A stretch of 64,000 bases of DNA from Flavobacterium sp. HTF (GCF_003105115.1 NZ_QETH01000007.1:1-64000); one strand, 5' to 3'. Shown: positions 9,192-16,905, numbered from the stretch's first letter. The notes: generated by a model from the sequence alone, not told the origin. A program made the numbers and translations.

Positions 9192-10193
9192 ATGAAAAAA
9201 TTACTACTAATTGTTTTGGTTTTCAATTTTATTGCCTGTACAAATGAAAGTACAAATGAAAGTACAAATGAAAGTACAAATGAAAGTACAAATGAATCTA
9301 CCCCATCTACTACTTCCTTAAGTAAAAATTCGTTTAATCCAGCGCCGGAGCCTGACGATTATCTAAAAGCTAAGCATCCACAGTTTTTGGAGTCCAGAAA
9401 AGATCTGGAAAAAGAGCAAAAATCATTAACTGCCAAAAAAGCTGCTTTTGTAACTACCTATGTACCAGATGCAGCATTTCGACAAGCCTTGTTAGATTTA
9501 GGTGCGGCTACGGATGTATTATCCCCTGGAGATAATTATATTGAAATAGATAATACACGCGGCGGGTTGTATTTAGCAAGCAAAGGAATTTCAAATTTAA
9601 CCGGGATTAACAGCTTTACATCGTTAGTTCAATTAACTGTTACGGGAAATAACTTAACAACATTGGATATTTCAGGGTTAACAAACCTAAGAATATTAGA
9701 GTGTCATTACAATCAAATTACCTCCTTGAATTTAACTGCAAATACTAAATTGTCTGAGATTTGGTGTCATAGCAATGCTTTAACAAGTCTTATCCTTCCT
9801 TCCTCTACAAACCTATGGGGTGTATGGTGTTACAGTAACTCGTTAACTACATTGAATTTAAATGGTAATACAGGAATTACAAGTCTTTTTATTCAGGGAA
9901 ATCAGTTAACATCATTTAATTTTGCTCCTTATGTTAATCTTACACTAACAAATGTTTCTTCTAACAAATGGGTAACATTGAACTTTGATTCTAATACGAA
10001 GTTAACCATGTTACAATGTTATAGCAATACATTCTTAACTGACTTATACATGAGAAGTGCTACTGCTAATACTATTAATAGCCAAAACTTCAGTGGAAAT
10101 AAATTTGGGTTAAAAATACATGTTAATTCAATTTTTCTTGCAACTGCAACTAGTTTGTGGCCAAATTACGGAACTGCCACTTATGTTCTATAG
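9192..10193 (+). CDS. Leucine-rich repeat lipoprotein with TNES tandem linker
   Basis: 333 residues. The N-terminus is a type II signal (MKKLLLIVLVFNFIAC) with lipobox FIAC, so the mature protein begins at Cys16. It is followed by five TNES tetrapeptides encoded by a 12-bp tandem repeat, then a Ser/Thr linker and a charged helix (RKDLEKEQKSLTAKK). From about residue 110, LRR-type units repeat as 'L..L.C..N.LT.L.L...T.L' (for example TNLRILECHYNQITSLNL). This resembles secreted LRR proteins of Flavobacterium, usually adhesin- or internalin-like binding modules. No T9SS tail was found. The gene is monocistronic with a strong terminator after it. Surface exposure is plausible but not shown. Confidence 0.8.
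   Translation: MKKLLLIVLVFNFIACTNESTNESTNESTNESTNESTPSTTSLSKNSFNPAPEPDDYLKAKHPQFLESRKDLEKEQKSLTAKKAAFVTTYVPDAAFRQALLDLGAATDVLSPGDNYIEIDNTRGGLYLASKGISNLTGINSFTSLVQLTVTGNNLTTLDISGLTNLRILECHYNQITSLNLTANTKLSEIWCHSNALTSLILPSSTNLWGVWCYSNSLTTLNLNGNTGITSLFIQGNQLTSFNFAPYVNLTLTNVSSNKWVTLNFDSNTKLTMLQCYSNTFLTDLYMRSATANTINSQNFSGNKFGLKIHVNSIFLATATSLWPNYGTATYVL
9240..9299 (+). repeat. 12-bp coding tandem repeat (VNTR), five copies
   Basis: ACAAATGAAAGT occurs four times perfectly and a fifth time as ACAAATGAATCT, encoding (TNES)5 directly after the lipobox cysteine. The unit length is a multiple of three, so copy-number change lengthens or shortens the tether without frameshift. Confidence 0.95.
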
Positions 10194-10216
10194 AAAATAA
10201 ATTATAGCATAACTAT

Positions 10217-10249
10217 AACCTGCCCTATCCCGGGCAGGTTATTTTTTTT
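10217..10249 (+). terminator. Rho-independent terminator after LRR gene
   Basis: AACCTGCCC and GGGCAGGTT form a 9-bp stem around a short loop, followed by ATTTTTTTT. Confidence 0.9.
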
Positions 10250-10299
10250 GGGCTAAACCTGTTTATTGTTTTATAAACATGCAGGAAATCACCATTTTA

Positions 10300-10351
10300 G
10301 TAAAAGAAAAAGCTCAGGAGAAGTAATAAATATATCACTTTACCTGAGCTT
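10300..10351 (-). terminator. Terminator of the YqaE gene
   Basis: On the minus strand AAGCTCAGG (10351-10343) pairs with CCTGAGCTT (10318-10310), with further inner pairing (AAGT/ACTT), and is followed by TTTCTTTTAC. It lies 21 bases beyond the stop codon of the small membrane protein gene. Confidence 0.75.
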
Positions 10352-10371
10352 CTTTGTACCAAATGAGGGTA

Positions 10372-10566
10372 TTATTTTTTCATTGCTCTTATTAACTTGT
10401 TATTGCGTCTGTCGGCTCTTGAATTTTGTAATGATATTACGGCCCATATGGCAGCAGGTATCCAGCCTATTAAAGTTACCTGAAGAATCAGGCAAATAAT
10501 TGCGGTCAGGATCTTTCCCCTTAACAGGAAAGAAATACACGGAAAGAAAATAGCGATTAAAGTCAT
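10372..10566 (-). CDS. YqaE/Pmp3-family small membrane protein
   Basis: 64 residues from the ATG at 10566. The longer frame to 10665 adds 33 residues with no resemblance to the family and is not used. The protein begins MTLIAIFFPCISFLLRGKIL and has two hydrophobic helices: about 3-14 and 18-44, the latter containing TAIICLILQVTLIGWIPAAIWAV. 'FFP...GK....I.L.L...GWIPA.IWA' is the Pmp3/UPF0057 pattern. Members are small plasma-membrane proteolipids linked to membrane potential and salt or cold stress in yeast and plants; the bacterial role is little known. The C-terminal RADRRNNKLIRAMKK is basic and probably cytosolic. Monocistronic with its own terminator. Confidence 0.85.
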   Translation of the reverse strand: MTLIAIFFPCISFLLRGKILTAIICLILQVTLIGWIPAAIWAVISLQNSRADRRNNKLIRAMKK

Positions 10567-10948
10567 AATTGATTTGTTTGATGATTTAACATTGCAACAA
10601 CTCGTACAGCTTAATTTTAAAATAACCCGAAAATTTATTCTGTATTGCTGAGTTGCCGTTTTCAAATATAATATTAAATCCTTTTCGATATCAATTCACC
10701 CTTATCTTCTTTATCATTTTTTCAAAGGCTGCTGTCACACTCTCCTTATCCTTTTGCAGGCTTTGTTCTGGCGGTTTTAAAACTAAATCGAACCTCAAAA
10801 GCATGGCAGAAAATGTTTATCCTTTTTTAATATATTCTGGACTACTTAACAAACCAAAACTGGTCTAAAATCCTCGCCTTGCCCCTTCTTAATTTTGAGC
10901 TGCCAAAATAAAAAATACGAATTTCCTAACTATTTTAAAAATCATTAA
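10567..10948. other. Intergenic stretch: possible 37-codon ORF and DoxX regulatory region
   Basis: On the minus strand, 10804-10691 encodes a 37-residue peptide starting MLLRFDLVLKPPEQ and ending MIKKIRVN. Its composition (amphipathic, Lys/Glu-rich) looks protein-like, but there is no homology I recognise and it may be a gene remnant. The right part, 10837-10897, holds the composite operator/promoter of the DoxX gene described separately. Confidence 0.35.
10837..10897 (+). promoter_or_regulatory. MocR-type composite operator and promoter for DoxX gene
   Basis: CTGGACTAC at 10837-10845 and the direct repeat CTGGTCTAA at 10860-10868 start 23 bp apart; the -7 box TAATTTTG is at 10890-10897. Exactly the same arrangement occurs upstream of the GNAT gene and of the double-SnoaL gene. 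The second repeat occupies the -33 position. Direct repeats of CTGGACTTAA type are known for the MocR-family regulator TauR. The nearest MocR-type gene is at 13936-15408. Confidence 0.75.
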
Positions 10949-11404
10949 ATGAAAAATTCAAACGAAATACCACAATTGTTTCTTCGTATCGCATTGGGAT
11001 TAGGCTTTATTTTACCGGTTATGGACCGAATCGGATTAATGGGACTTCCAGGATCAGGTAAAGTTGCCTGGGGAGACTGGGAGCATTTTATAGACTATAC
11101 GAATACCCTTATTCCGTTTGCCGGAAGATCTGTTGCAAATATATTTGGACTTACGGCTACCATTGCAGAAGTTATTATCGGAATTTGTTTAATAGCAGGT
11201 TTTAAAACAAAACTGGCCGCTATCGGGGCAGCACTTATAACAGCGACTTTTGCCGTATTTATGATTTTTGCATCAGGAATTGGTGCACCTTTTCAATATC
11301 CGGTTTTTGTTTTTACAGGAGGCGCATTACTGCTTGCTACATTGAATAATTTTAAATGGAGTATTGACAGTTATATGAATAAATCAGAAGGAATCAACCT
11401 GTAA
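10949..11404 (+). CDS. DoxX family membrane protein
   Basis: 151 residues with four predicted membrane helices, at about 9-25, 63-83, 88-108 and 113-132 (the second containing IFGLTATIAEVIIGICLIAGF), as in DoxX/DoxD-like proteins. The FLRIALGLGFILPVMDRIGL start is typical of the family, where it reads 'R...g..f...G..K'. DoxX proteins are small integral membrane proteins linked to thiosulfate:quinone or thiol/redox stress functions; the exact reaction is unknown here. The promoter carries the composite operator shared with the GNAT and double-SnoaL units, so the three are probably co-regulated. A bidirectional terminator separates it from the convergent AhpD-like gene. Confidence 0.85.
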   Translation: MKNSNEIPQLFLRIALGLGFILPVMDRIGLMGLPGSGKVAWGDWEHFIDYTNTLIPFAGRSVANIFGLTATIAEVIIGICLIAGFKTKLAAIGAALITATFAVFMIFASGIGAPFQYPVFVFTGGALLLATLNNFKWSIDSYMNKSEGINL

Positions 11405-11429
11405 ACAAGATTCTGGCGGTAAATATTAA

Positions 11430-11475
11430 TTCAGTCACCGTTTTCAGTTTATTTTTACTCAAAACGGTGACTGAA
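11430..11475. terminator. Bidirectional terminator
   Basis: A perfect 15-bp stem, TTCAGTCACCGTTTT against AAAACGGTGACTGAA, with a 16-base loop. The A/T-rich outer ends suit both converging genes. Confidence 0.85.
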
Positions 11476-11485
11476 AACTAAACTT

Positions 11486-11929
11486 CTATTGGTCCAGAAC
11501 CGGCTGCTGATGCGTGGTAATGGCAATTCTGTTCCAGGCGTTTATGGTGATTATAGCCATAATGGTCTGAGAAAGTGTAACCTCGTCCATGAGTTTGGCG
11601 ATATCATTGTAGGTCTTCTCAGAAACACCTTTGTTTATAAAAGTCATTTCTTCGGCAAGCGCCAGTACTGCCTTTTCCATCTCGCTAAAAAAAGAAGTTT
11701 CTCTCCATGCATTTAAGGCATAAATTCTTTGTTCTGTCTCTCCTCCTTTTCTGGCATCTTTTGTATGCAGATTGATACAAAATGCACAGCCGTTGATTTG
11801 AGATACTCTAATTTTAATCAATTCTTTTAGTGAAGCGTCCAGATTGGATTTTGCAAGGTATTTTTCAAACCCGAACATTACTTCATAAGCCTGAGGCTCA
11901 ACTTCACTGATAATTACTCTTTGACTCAT
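11486..11929 (-). CDS. AhpD-like carboxymuconolactone decarboxylase family protein
   Basis: 147 residues, typical size. The alkylhydroperoxidase-like CxxC is present as NGCAFCINLHTKDAR, with Cys48, Cys51 and His55, the thiol pair and histidine used by AhpD-type peroxidase proteins. The IKIRVSQING lead-in and the later AWRET..FS..EKAVLALAEE helix are standard. It is homologous to the gene at 16386-16832, with the Cys and His at identical positions. The gene is divergent from a Crp/Fnr regulator. A TTAAAGTACTTG element 60 bases upstream of its start recurs upstream of the azoreductase gene. Role inferred: peroxide or organic electrophile reduction. Confidence 0.88.
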   Translation of the reverse strand: MSQRVIISEVEPQAYEVMFGFEKYLAKSNLDASLKELIKIRVSQINGCAFCINLHTKDARKGGETEQRIYALNAWRETSFFSEMEKAVLALAEEMTFINKGVSEKTYNDIAKLMDEVTLSQTIMAIITINAWNRIAITTHQQPVLDQ

Positions 11930-12079
11930 TTTATTCTGTATTTAAGTTATTAATGATGCAAAATTGAGTATACTGCAGTTCTAAAAAATTAAAGTACTTG
12001 AAGAAATAAGTTTTAGACAAAAATTATCTTTGGTTTCAGGAAATATCCGAAGGAAGTCCATCAAATAACATCCAGCATT

Positions 12080-12661
12080 ATGAATCCGCACGAAATACTG
12101 TTCAGTCATATCAAAAGATTTGCAACCCTGAGTCCGGATCAGGAAAAGCTGCTGCTCTCGAAAATAAAATACCGAAAAGCAGGACGCAAAGATTTTTTGC
12201 TCAAAGAATACGAAGTCTGTTCCTCCTACTATTTTGTAACCAAAGGATGCCTGCGGTTTTATCGAAATACAGAGAATGGATTTGAGCAGATATTACAATT
12301 TGCTATTTCGGGATGGTGGATAAGTGATTTTCAGAGTTTTGAGACCGAAAAGCCGTCTGAATATTTCATACAGGCAGTACAAAATACAGAAATGCTTGTT
12401 CTAAACCGTTCCGATTATCAACAGCTGTTTACTGAAGTTCCTGAACTCAACACCTATTTCAGATTGATGATGCAGAAAGCATATACTGCGTCCCTGAAGA
12501 AAATGGAGCTGATTCTCTGCGAATCTGCTGAAGAACGATATTTACAGTTTATAAATTCGTTTCCTGATTTCGTTCAGATTGTTCCGCAATATATGCTGGC
12601 CTCATTTTTGGGTTTTACACCGCAGTTTATGAGTATGCTGCGGGCAAAAAAAGAATTATAA
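12080..12661 (+). CDS. Crp/Fnr family transcriptional regulator
   Basis: 193 residues. Residues 1-115 form a cyclic-nucleotide-binding-like beta roll (FLLKEYEVCSSYYFVTKGCLRFY, then GWWISDFQSF and VLNRSDYQQL). Residues 117-150 are the long dimer helix. The C-terminus is a short winged helix (IVPQYMLASFLGFTPQFMSMLRAKK). Flavobacteria carry many such regulators, mostly without a known ligand, and the cAMP phosphate-binding RxxE/Arg pattern is not obvious here, so cAMP is doubtful. A -7 box TATCTTTG lies at 12026-12033. The gene is divergent from an AhpD-like gene, and its last six bases overlap the convergent azoreductase gene; the two are plausible targets. Confidence 0.87.
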   Translation: MNPHEILFSHIKRFATLSPDQEKLLLSKIKYRKAGRKDFLLKEYEVCSSYYFVTKGCLRFYRNTENGFEQILQFAISGWWISDFQSFETEKPSEYFIQAVQNTEMLVLNRSDYQQLFTEVPELNTYFRLMMQKAYTASLKKMELILCESAEERYLQFINSFPDFVQIVPQYMLASFLGFTPQFMSMLRAKKEL

Positions 12662-13297
12662 TAACTGTGTTTTGATAAGCTCTTTTATTCGGGCTTTTGA
12701 ATTTTTCCTTGCAAGTTCAAATTCTTCACTACCAAAAGCCTCGCCATTGACGCTTACTTCCTCAATATCGGTGATGCCAATAATATTGAACACGGTCTTC
12801 AAATAATCAGACTGAAAATTCATATGCTCATTATAACCTCCTTTTTCATAACCCTGCGCACCTCTTGAAAGAAGAAGATACAACGACTTATTTTTCAAAA
12901 GTCCAATGTACGGATTCTTCTGATCCTCTCGATTGACTTCCCAGGTTTCGTTTACCCTTAAAACCTGATCGATATAAGCTTTTAGTACACTTGGAACAGA
13001 CCAGTTGTACATTGGAGATCCAAGAACAATTACATCAGCATTTTTCAGCTCTTTTATAAGTTCTGCACTAAATTTTAGTGCCTCTGTTTCCTCGATTGTT
13101 CTTTCTCCTTCCGGTTTAAACGCACCGGCTATCCATTTTTCATTTATATGGGGAATATTGCTTGTGCCTAAATCCCTGAATTTTATGGGCGATTCCGGCT
13201 TACATTCTTTGTAATATTCCACAAAAACATCCGTAAGCCTTCTACTGTGAGATCTTTCCCCGCGTGCACTTGCGTTTATTACTAGTATTTTTTTCAT
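12656..13297 (-). CDS. azoR: FMN-dependent NADH-azoreductase
   Basis: 213 residues with a flavodoxin-like fold. The N-terminus MKKILVINASARGERSHSRRL is the phosphate-binding 'S.r...S.s..L' loop for FMN. VIVLGSPMYNWSVPSVLKAYIDQVLR at about 89-114 is the AzoR signature 'P.yNf..P..LK..iD'. LLLSRGAQGY at about 142-151 is the second FMN contact. AzoR enzymes reduce azo dyes and quinones with NADH; protection from quinone stress is the usual physiological view and fits neighbouring AhpD-like and DoxX genes. The stop codons overlap the end of the Crp/Fnr gene by a few bases. An exact -7 box TAGATTTG lies upstream at 13321-13314. Confidence 0.87.
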   Translation of the reverse strand: MKKILVINASARGERSHSRRLTDVFVEYYKECKPESPIKFRDLGTSNIPHINEKWIAGAFKPEGERTIEETEALKFSAELIKELKNADVIVLGSPMYNWSVPSVLKAYIDQVLRVNETWEVNREDQKNPYIGLLKNKSLYLLLSRGAQGYEKGGYNEHMNFQSDYLKTVFNIIGITDIEEVSVNGEAFGSEEFELARKNSKARIKELIKTQLL

Positions 13298-13382
13298 ATT
13301 GATAATTTTAATGCAAATCTAGCCTGACGGTTTATTGCAAAAGTTAATGTAGTTGAAGAAACAGCTAAAGTATTTTACCTGA

Positions 13383-13817
13383 CTATACTTCCATCATTTT
13401 TGTAAAATGGTGACAGGCCAGAAAGTATCCTTTGCTTAAATAAAGCCTATGAGCGGGATGCAGGGGGAAACCGCTGTCCAGATGCACCGATTTTATATTT
13501 TTCTGCACCGCCAGCTGATCTACATAATCCAACAGTTTTCCGGCATAACCACGCCCACGGTATTCAGGCAATGTAAAAAGATCATCGATATAGATCATTT
13601 TTCCGGTTCTCAGCATATCAATATTTCTGAATCCTGCAAACGCTGCGCCCTTACTTCCGTCATCAGATAGTATGCACGCCAGTTGAAAGCCTCCGTTTGT
13701 AATCATTTCAAGAACCTGTTGCACCACACGATCCGGTTCTAAATTGGTTCTGAACTGTAAAATTGCCTCTTTTGCCAATTCTATTTCTGCAATTGTCTGA
13801 ACATTTATTATCTCCAT
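13383..13817 (-). CDS. GNAT family N-acetyltransferase
   Basis: 144 residues covering one GNAT domain. The acetyl-CoA pyrophosphate-binding loop is RGRGYAGKLLDYV, beginning at about residue 87, preceded by MIYIDDLFTLPEYR. A late HLDSGFPLHPAHRLYLSKGY segment is the usual 'A..lY...GF' end of the domain. The acceptor substrate cannot be predicted. The promoter at 13903-13843 carries the same two direct repeats and -7 box at the same spacing as the DoxX and double-SnoaL promoters, so it is probably controlled by the MocR-type regulator encoded next door. Confidence 0.86.
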   Translation of the reverse strand: MEIINVQTIAEIELAKEAILQFRTNLEPDRVVQQVLEMITNGGFQLACILSDDGSKGAAFAGFRNIDMLRTGKMIYIDDLFTLPEYRGRGYAGKLLDYVDQLAVQKNIKSVHLDSGFPLHPAHRLYLSKGYFLACHHFTKMMEV

Positions 13818-13842
13818 AATTTTATTTTATTTGTTAATGAGG

Positions 13843-13903
13843 CAAAATTAAAACCCATAAAAATGCCCTTCAGAGACCAGATTATAATAATAAGCTAGTC
13901 CAC
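13843..13903 (-). promoter_or_regulatory. MocR-type composite operator and promoter for GNAT gene
   Basis: Read on the minus strand: GTGGACTAG (13903-13895), CTGGTCTCT (13880-13872) and TAATTTTG (13850-13843). The 23- and 30-base offsets are identical to those at 10837 and 15464. Confidence 0.7.
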
Positions 13904-13935
13904 GAAAAAATAAAATAGAATATGAAAATTTAATA

Positions 13936-15408
13936 TCAGAGACCCTGAGCCGAAGTTTTTATGATATGAACAGCTTCTGCAAGTTTTTCTTCATTTAAGG
14001 AAGCAAAACCAAACCTGAAGGCATTAAAATGAGCATCCTTTCCGTTGCAATAGGCACTGCCTCTTATGGCAACTCCTTTGAGTTCAGTCTTTTTAATGAT
14101 TTTAGATAAATCATACTGAGGTTTCCATTTAAGCCATAAAGCCATTCCGCCTGTCGGTTTCGTAAAGTCGATCATGTCGCCCAGTTCCGTACTTACCAAA
14201 TCAGACAGGAAATCGCACCTTTGTGAATAGAGCTTATTGGTTTTTTGAATATGACGGGTCAGATCCCCATTAGCTATCATGCCCGAAATTGTTTCTTCCA
14301 TTATAAAATCACCTCTCAAATCAATAAGAGTCCGCATTCGTGCAGCAGCCTGCAGAAAATCAGCAGTAGCAATCATGTAGCCCAGACGAAAAGGAAAACC
14401 CAAAACTTTTGTCAGCGAGCCTATATAAATAATACGCCCTCCGTGATCACCGCTGGCCAAAGGCAAATAGGGATCATACTTGAACTGGAAATCATAATCA
14501 TAATCATCTTCGATAACCGCAAAGTTATAAGCCGTAATAAGTTCCATCAGATGATTTCTCCTTTTCATGCTCATTGTAACTGTTGTAGGATGATGATGAT
14601 GCGGAATGATGTAAAGCATTTTTATGACATTTTTTTTAAGAATAGCTTCCAGTCTGTCCGTACACATTCCGTCGCCGTCCATTGGCACCCGGATAAGTTC
14701 GGCACCCAGCTTCTCAAAAAGTGATTCTGCTATAAAATAACTCGGTTCACTAACCACAACTTTGTCACCGGGTTTTATAATAAGCGATGCTGCAATGTAA
14801 ATCGCCATCTGAGCGCCGCGGGTTGTAAATAAGTTCTCTTCTTCCATATCAATCCCTCGTGTCCGGTTAAGAAATGAACGCAGCGAAGTCTTGAAGTTGG
14901 AGGAACCTCCGTCTAAATTTACCCCGGGATGTCTGCCTGAAGCAGAAAATTCCAAAGCTTTCTTAAACTGCTTTGATATAGCCTGATCAGGAAGCAGTGA
15001 AATATCGGGAAATCCATCATTGATCTCTATCCGATAGTTATTTGACGAACGGGATAAAGGCATTACAAGTTCATAATGGTCAAAATCAAAATTTCCTGCT
15101 TCTGCAAACGGGCTCACCCTTTTACTATTATACGATCTTGGTCTTACTGTTGGCAGATTTGGCGATACGGTGTAGCTTTTGCGGGGAAGGTTATCTACCC
15201 AGTTTTCAGAAACAAGGGTTTCATACGCTGCGACTATTGTTTTTCTGTGAAGCTGAAGATCAAAAGCAAGATTGCGGGTACTTGGAAGCACAGACCCGGG
15301 AGGAAGTTTTCCTTCCTGAATTAAGGTGATAAACTGTTGTGAAATCTGCCTGTAAACCGGAAGAACGTCTTTTTTATCAATTATGATAAGATTTTTATAC
15401 GGAAGCAT
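13936..15408 (-). CDS. MocR/PdxR-type GntR regulator with aminotransferase domain
   Basis: 490 residues, normal for the family. Residues about 14-82 form a GntR winged helix (LPVYRQISQQFITLIQEGKL, LPSTRNLA..LQLHRKTI..AYE.L). The rest is a class I aminotransferase fold: TTRGAQMAIYIA, YIIPHHHHPTTVTMSM, EDDYDYDF at 300-307 and SLTKVLG with Lys334 as the PLP-binding lysine, all present. MocR regulators use PLP plus an amino compound as effector and often control a divergent gene. Here the double-SnoaL gene is divergent, and the operator between them recurs at two further promoters in the cluster. The specific effector is unknown; vitamin B6 control is possible, but no PLP synthase genes are nearby. 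Confidence 0.88.
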   Translation of the reverse strand: MLPYKNLIIIDKKDVLPVYRQISQQFITLIQEGKLPPGSVLPSTRNLAFDLQLHRKTIVAAYETLVSENWVDNLPRKSYTVSPNLPTVRPRSYNSKRVSPFAEAGNFDFDHYELVMPLSRSSNNYRIEINDGFPDISLLPDQAISKQFKKALEFSASGRHPGVNLDGGSSNFKTSLRSFLNRTRGIDMEEENLFTTRGAQMAIYIAASLIIKPGDKVVVSEPSYFIAESLFEKLGAELIRVPMDGDGMCTDRLEAILKKNVIKMLYIIPHHHHPTTVTMSMKRRNHLMELITAYNFAVIEDDYDYDFQFKYDPYLPLASGDHGGRIIYIGSLTKVLGFPFRLGYMIATADFLQAAARMRTLIDLRGDFIMEETISGMIANGDLTRHIQKTNKLYSQRCDFLSDLVSTELGDMIDFTKPTGGMALWLKWKPQYDLSKIIKKTELKGVAIRGSAYCNGKDAHFNAFRFGFASLNEEKLAEAVHIIKTSAQGL

Positions 15409-15463
15409 AGGAATATTTTGAAGTCAGTTGAGTATTTGATGATAAACTTCAAATATAATAAAA

Positions 15464-15524
15464 CTGGACTACTTATTAAATATTTCCTGGTCTACAATTC
15501 AGGTTTTCATGCATAATAATTTTG
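15464..15524 (+). promoter_or_regulatory. MocR-type composite operator and promoter, double-SnoaL unit
   Basis: CTGGACTAC (15464-15472), CTGGTCTAC (15487-15495) and -7 box TAATTTTG (15517-15524). The offsets equal those of the DoxX and GNAT promoters. The site also lies 56 bases upstream of the divergent MocR-type gene, so autoregulation is likely. Confidence 0.78.
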
Positions 15525-15602
15525 CAATACCAAAAGCAAAGAAGATGCTGTACTATTTAAAATCAGGTTTCTGTGCTTACATACAAATAAAATACAAGTT
15601 AT

Positions 15603-16361
15603 ATGAACTACATAAGAAAGCAGCTGGTAAAAGACCTGCTGTTGTTTAATGAAACTACCGATAAAAATTTTGCTGATCACCTGCACCCTGACTTTAAAGA
15701 CCATAACCAATATACTCTTGGAAACAAAGGACATTTTATCGAAAACCTAACGTCCCGATCCGTCTATACCAAACGAAATGTAAAACGTATTTTTCAGGAT
15801 GGGGATTATGTTTTTGCACACAGCGAATTTACTGACGATGATGAATATATCGGATTTGATGTTTTTCGGTTTCAGGAAGATCAGATTATAGAGCATTGGG
15901 ACAATTATCAGGAAAAAGAACCTGTAAATCCCAGTGGCAGAAGCATGATTGACGGTACAACCGAAATTGAAGAAACACAAAACTCCAGGGCAAACAAGCT
16001 TATTGTAAGAAGCTATATTACAGATGTATTCTTTAATGAAAATACCTATAACATACTTTCCTATTTTAACAAAAATAAATATATCCAGCATAATCCAAAG
16101 CTCTCGGATGATGTCAGATCTGTTCTTGATGTTTTACGCAGATGGGCTGAACATGGAAAGAAAACAAAATACCAGGCAATTCATCAAATTCTAGGTGAAG
16201 GCAACTTTGTATTGGCAATGAGCGAAGGTTATCATCATTATAAACACACCTCATTTTATAACCTGTTCCGGCTTGAGAACGGAAAAATTGCAGAGCACTG
16301 GGATAATTTGGAGCACATAGTAACCTCGGCAAGAAGATTGAATAAATATTCCAAATTTTAA
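15603..16361 (+). CDS. Tandem SnoaL-like (NTF2-fold) protein
   Basis: 252 residues made of two NTF2/SnoaL-like halves. The first is about 1-112 and contains HLHPDFKDHNQYTLGNKG, GDYVFAHSEF and FDVFRFQEDQIIEHWDNYQ. The second is about 128-252 and contains KYIQHNPKLSDD, GNFVLAMSEGYH and YNLFRLENGKIAEHWDNLE. The 'D.fR.e.g.I.EHWD' ending in both halves is the COG4922 pattern, often annotated as SnoaL-like polyketide cyclase. The reaction is unknown. It is the first gene of a probable two-gene unit with an AhpD-like gene 24 bases downstream, and is divergent from the MocR-type regulator. A single-domain NTF2-fold protein occurs separately at 29703-30023. Confidence 0.82.
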   Translation: MNYIRKQLVKDLLLFNETTDKNFADHLHPDFKDHNQYTLGNKGHFIENLTSRSVYTKRNVKRIFQDGDYVFAHSEFTDDDEYIGFDVFRFQEDQIIEHWDNYQEKEPVNPSGRSMIDGTTEIEETQNSRANKLIVRSYITDVFFNENTYNILSYFNKNKYIQHNPKLSDDVRSVLDVLRRWAEHGKKTKYQAIHQILGEGNFVLAMSEGYHHYKHTSFYNLFRLENGKIAEHWDNLEHIVTSARRLNKYSKF

Positions 16362-16385
16362 TATAAACATTTTAATTAAGATACG

Positions 16386-16832
16386 ATGTTAAGTACACTA
16401 GATTTTAAAAGTTTTATTCCGGATTCCTATAAAATATTAAGTCAGCTCGATCTCTTTGTTTCAAATTCAGGCGTCGACAAAGTACAACAGGGACTTATAA
16501 AAATCAGAGCTTCGCAGATTAATAATTGTGATTTTTGTATACAGATACATACAGATGATGCAATAAACAATGGCGAAGACCCTAAACGAATTTCGATGCT
16601 GAATACCTGGAGACAAGCCAAAAAATGGTTCAGCAGAGAGGAACAGCTTATTTTGACTTTATTAGAAGAAATCACCACCATATCCGGCCACGGGCTAAGC
16701 AGCGAAATCTATAATGCCACGCTGGATACTTTTGGCAAAGAGAAAACCTTAAGACTAATTATGGCAATAGCCAACATAAACGGATGGAACAGAATTGGTG
16801 TTTCTCTTAAAATAAATCTTTTTGAACAGTGA
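16386..16832 (+). CDS. AhpD-like carboxymuconolactone decarboxylase family protein (second copy)
   Basis: 148 residues. NNCDFCIQIHTDDA gives Cys48, Cys51 and His55, the same positions as in the homologue at 11486-11929. The order of remaining motifs (IKIRASQIN, NTWRQAKKWFSREEQLILTLLEEIT, IMAIANINGWNRIG) also matches, so the two are paralogues. It follows the double-SnoaL gene by 24 bases and probably shares its MocR-type promoter, whereas the other copy has a different upstream element. Probable role: thiol-based peroxide or electrophile reduction. Confidence 0.87.
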   Translation: MLSTLDFKSFIPDSYKILSQLDLFVSNSGVDKVQQGLIKIRASQINNCDFCIQIHTDDAINNGEDPKRISMLNTWRQAKKWFSREEQLILTLLEEITTISGHGLSSEIYNATLDTFGKEKTLRLIMAIANINGWNRIGVSLKINLFEQ

Positions 16833-16857
16833 TTTCGGTTTTTTCTGTCATCTAAAA

Positions 16858-16890
16858 ATAAAAGCTCCCTTAAAAAGAGAGCTTTATTTC
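16858..16890. terminator. Bidirectional terminator
   Basis: AAAGCTC pairs with GAGCTTT over an 11-base loop, flanked by A-rich and T-rich runs, between two converging genes. Confidence 0.75.
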
Positions 16891-16905
16891 TATTTGTTCA
16901 AAAAA

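Noticed and set aside
10653..10868. 71-residue plus-strand frame in the DoxX upstream region
   Set aside because: It spans the composite operator and has low-complexity, non-protein-like composition. The minus-strand 37-codon frame is more plausible.
14245..14724. 159-codon plus-strand frame opposite the MocR-type gene
   Set aside because: It is antisense to the conserved aminotransferase domain and has no protein-like features.
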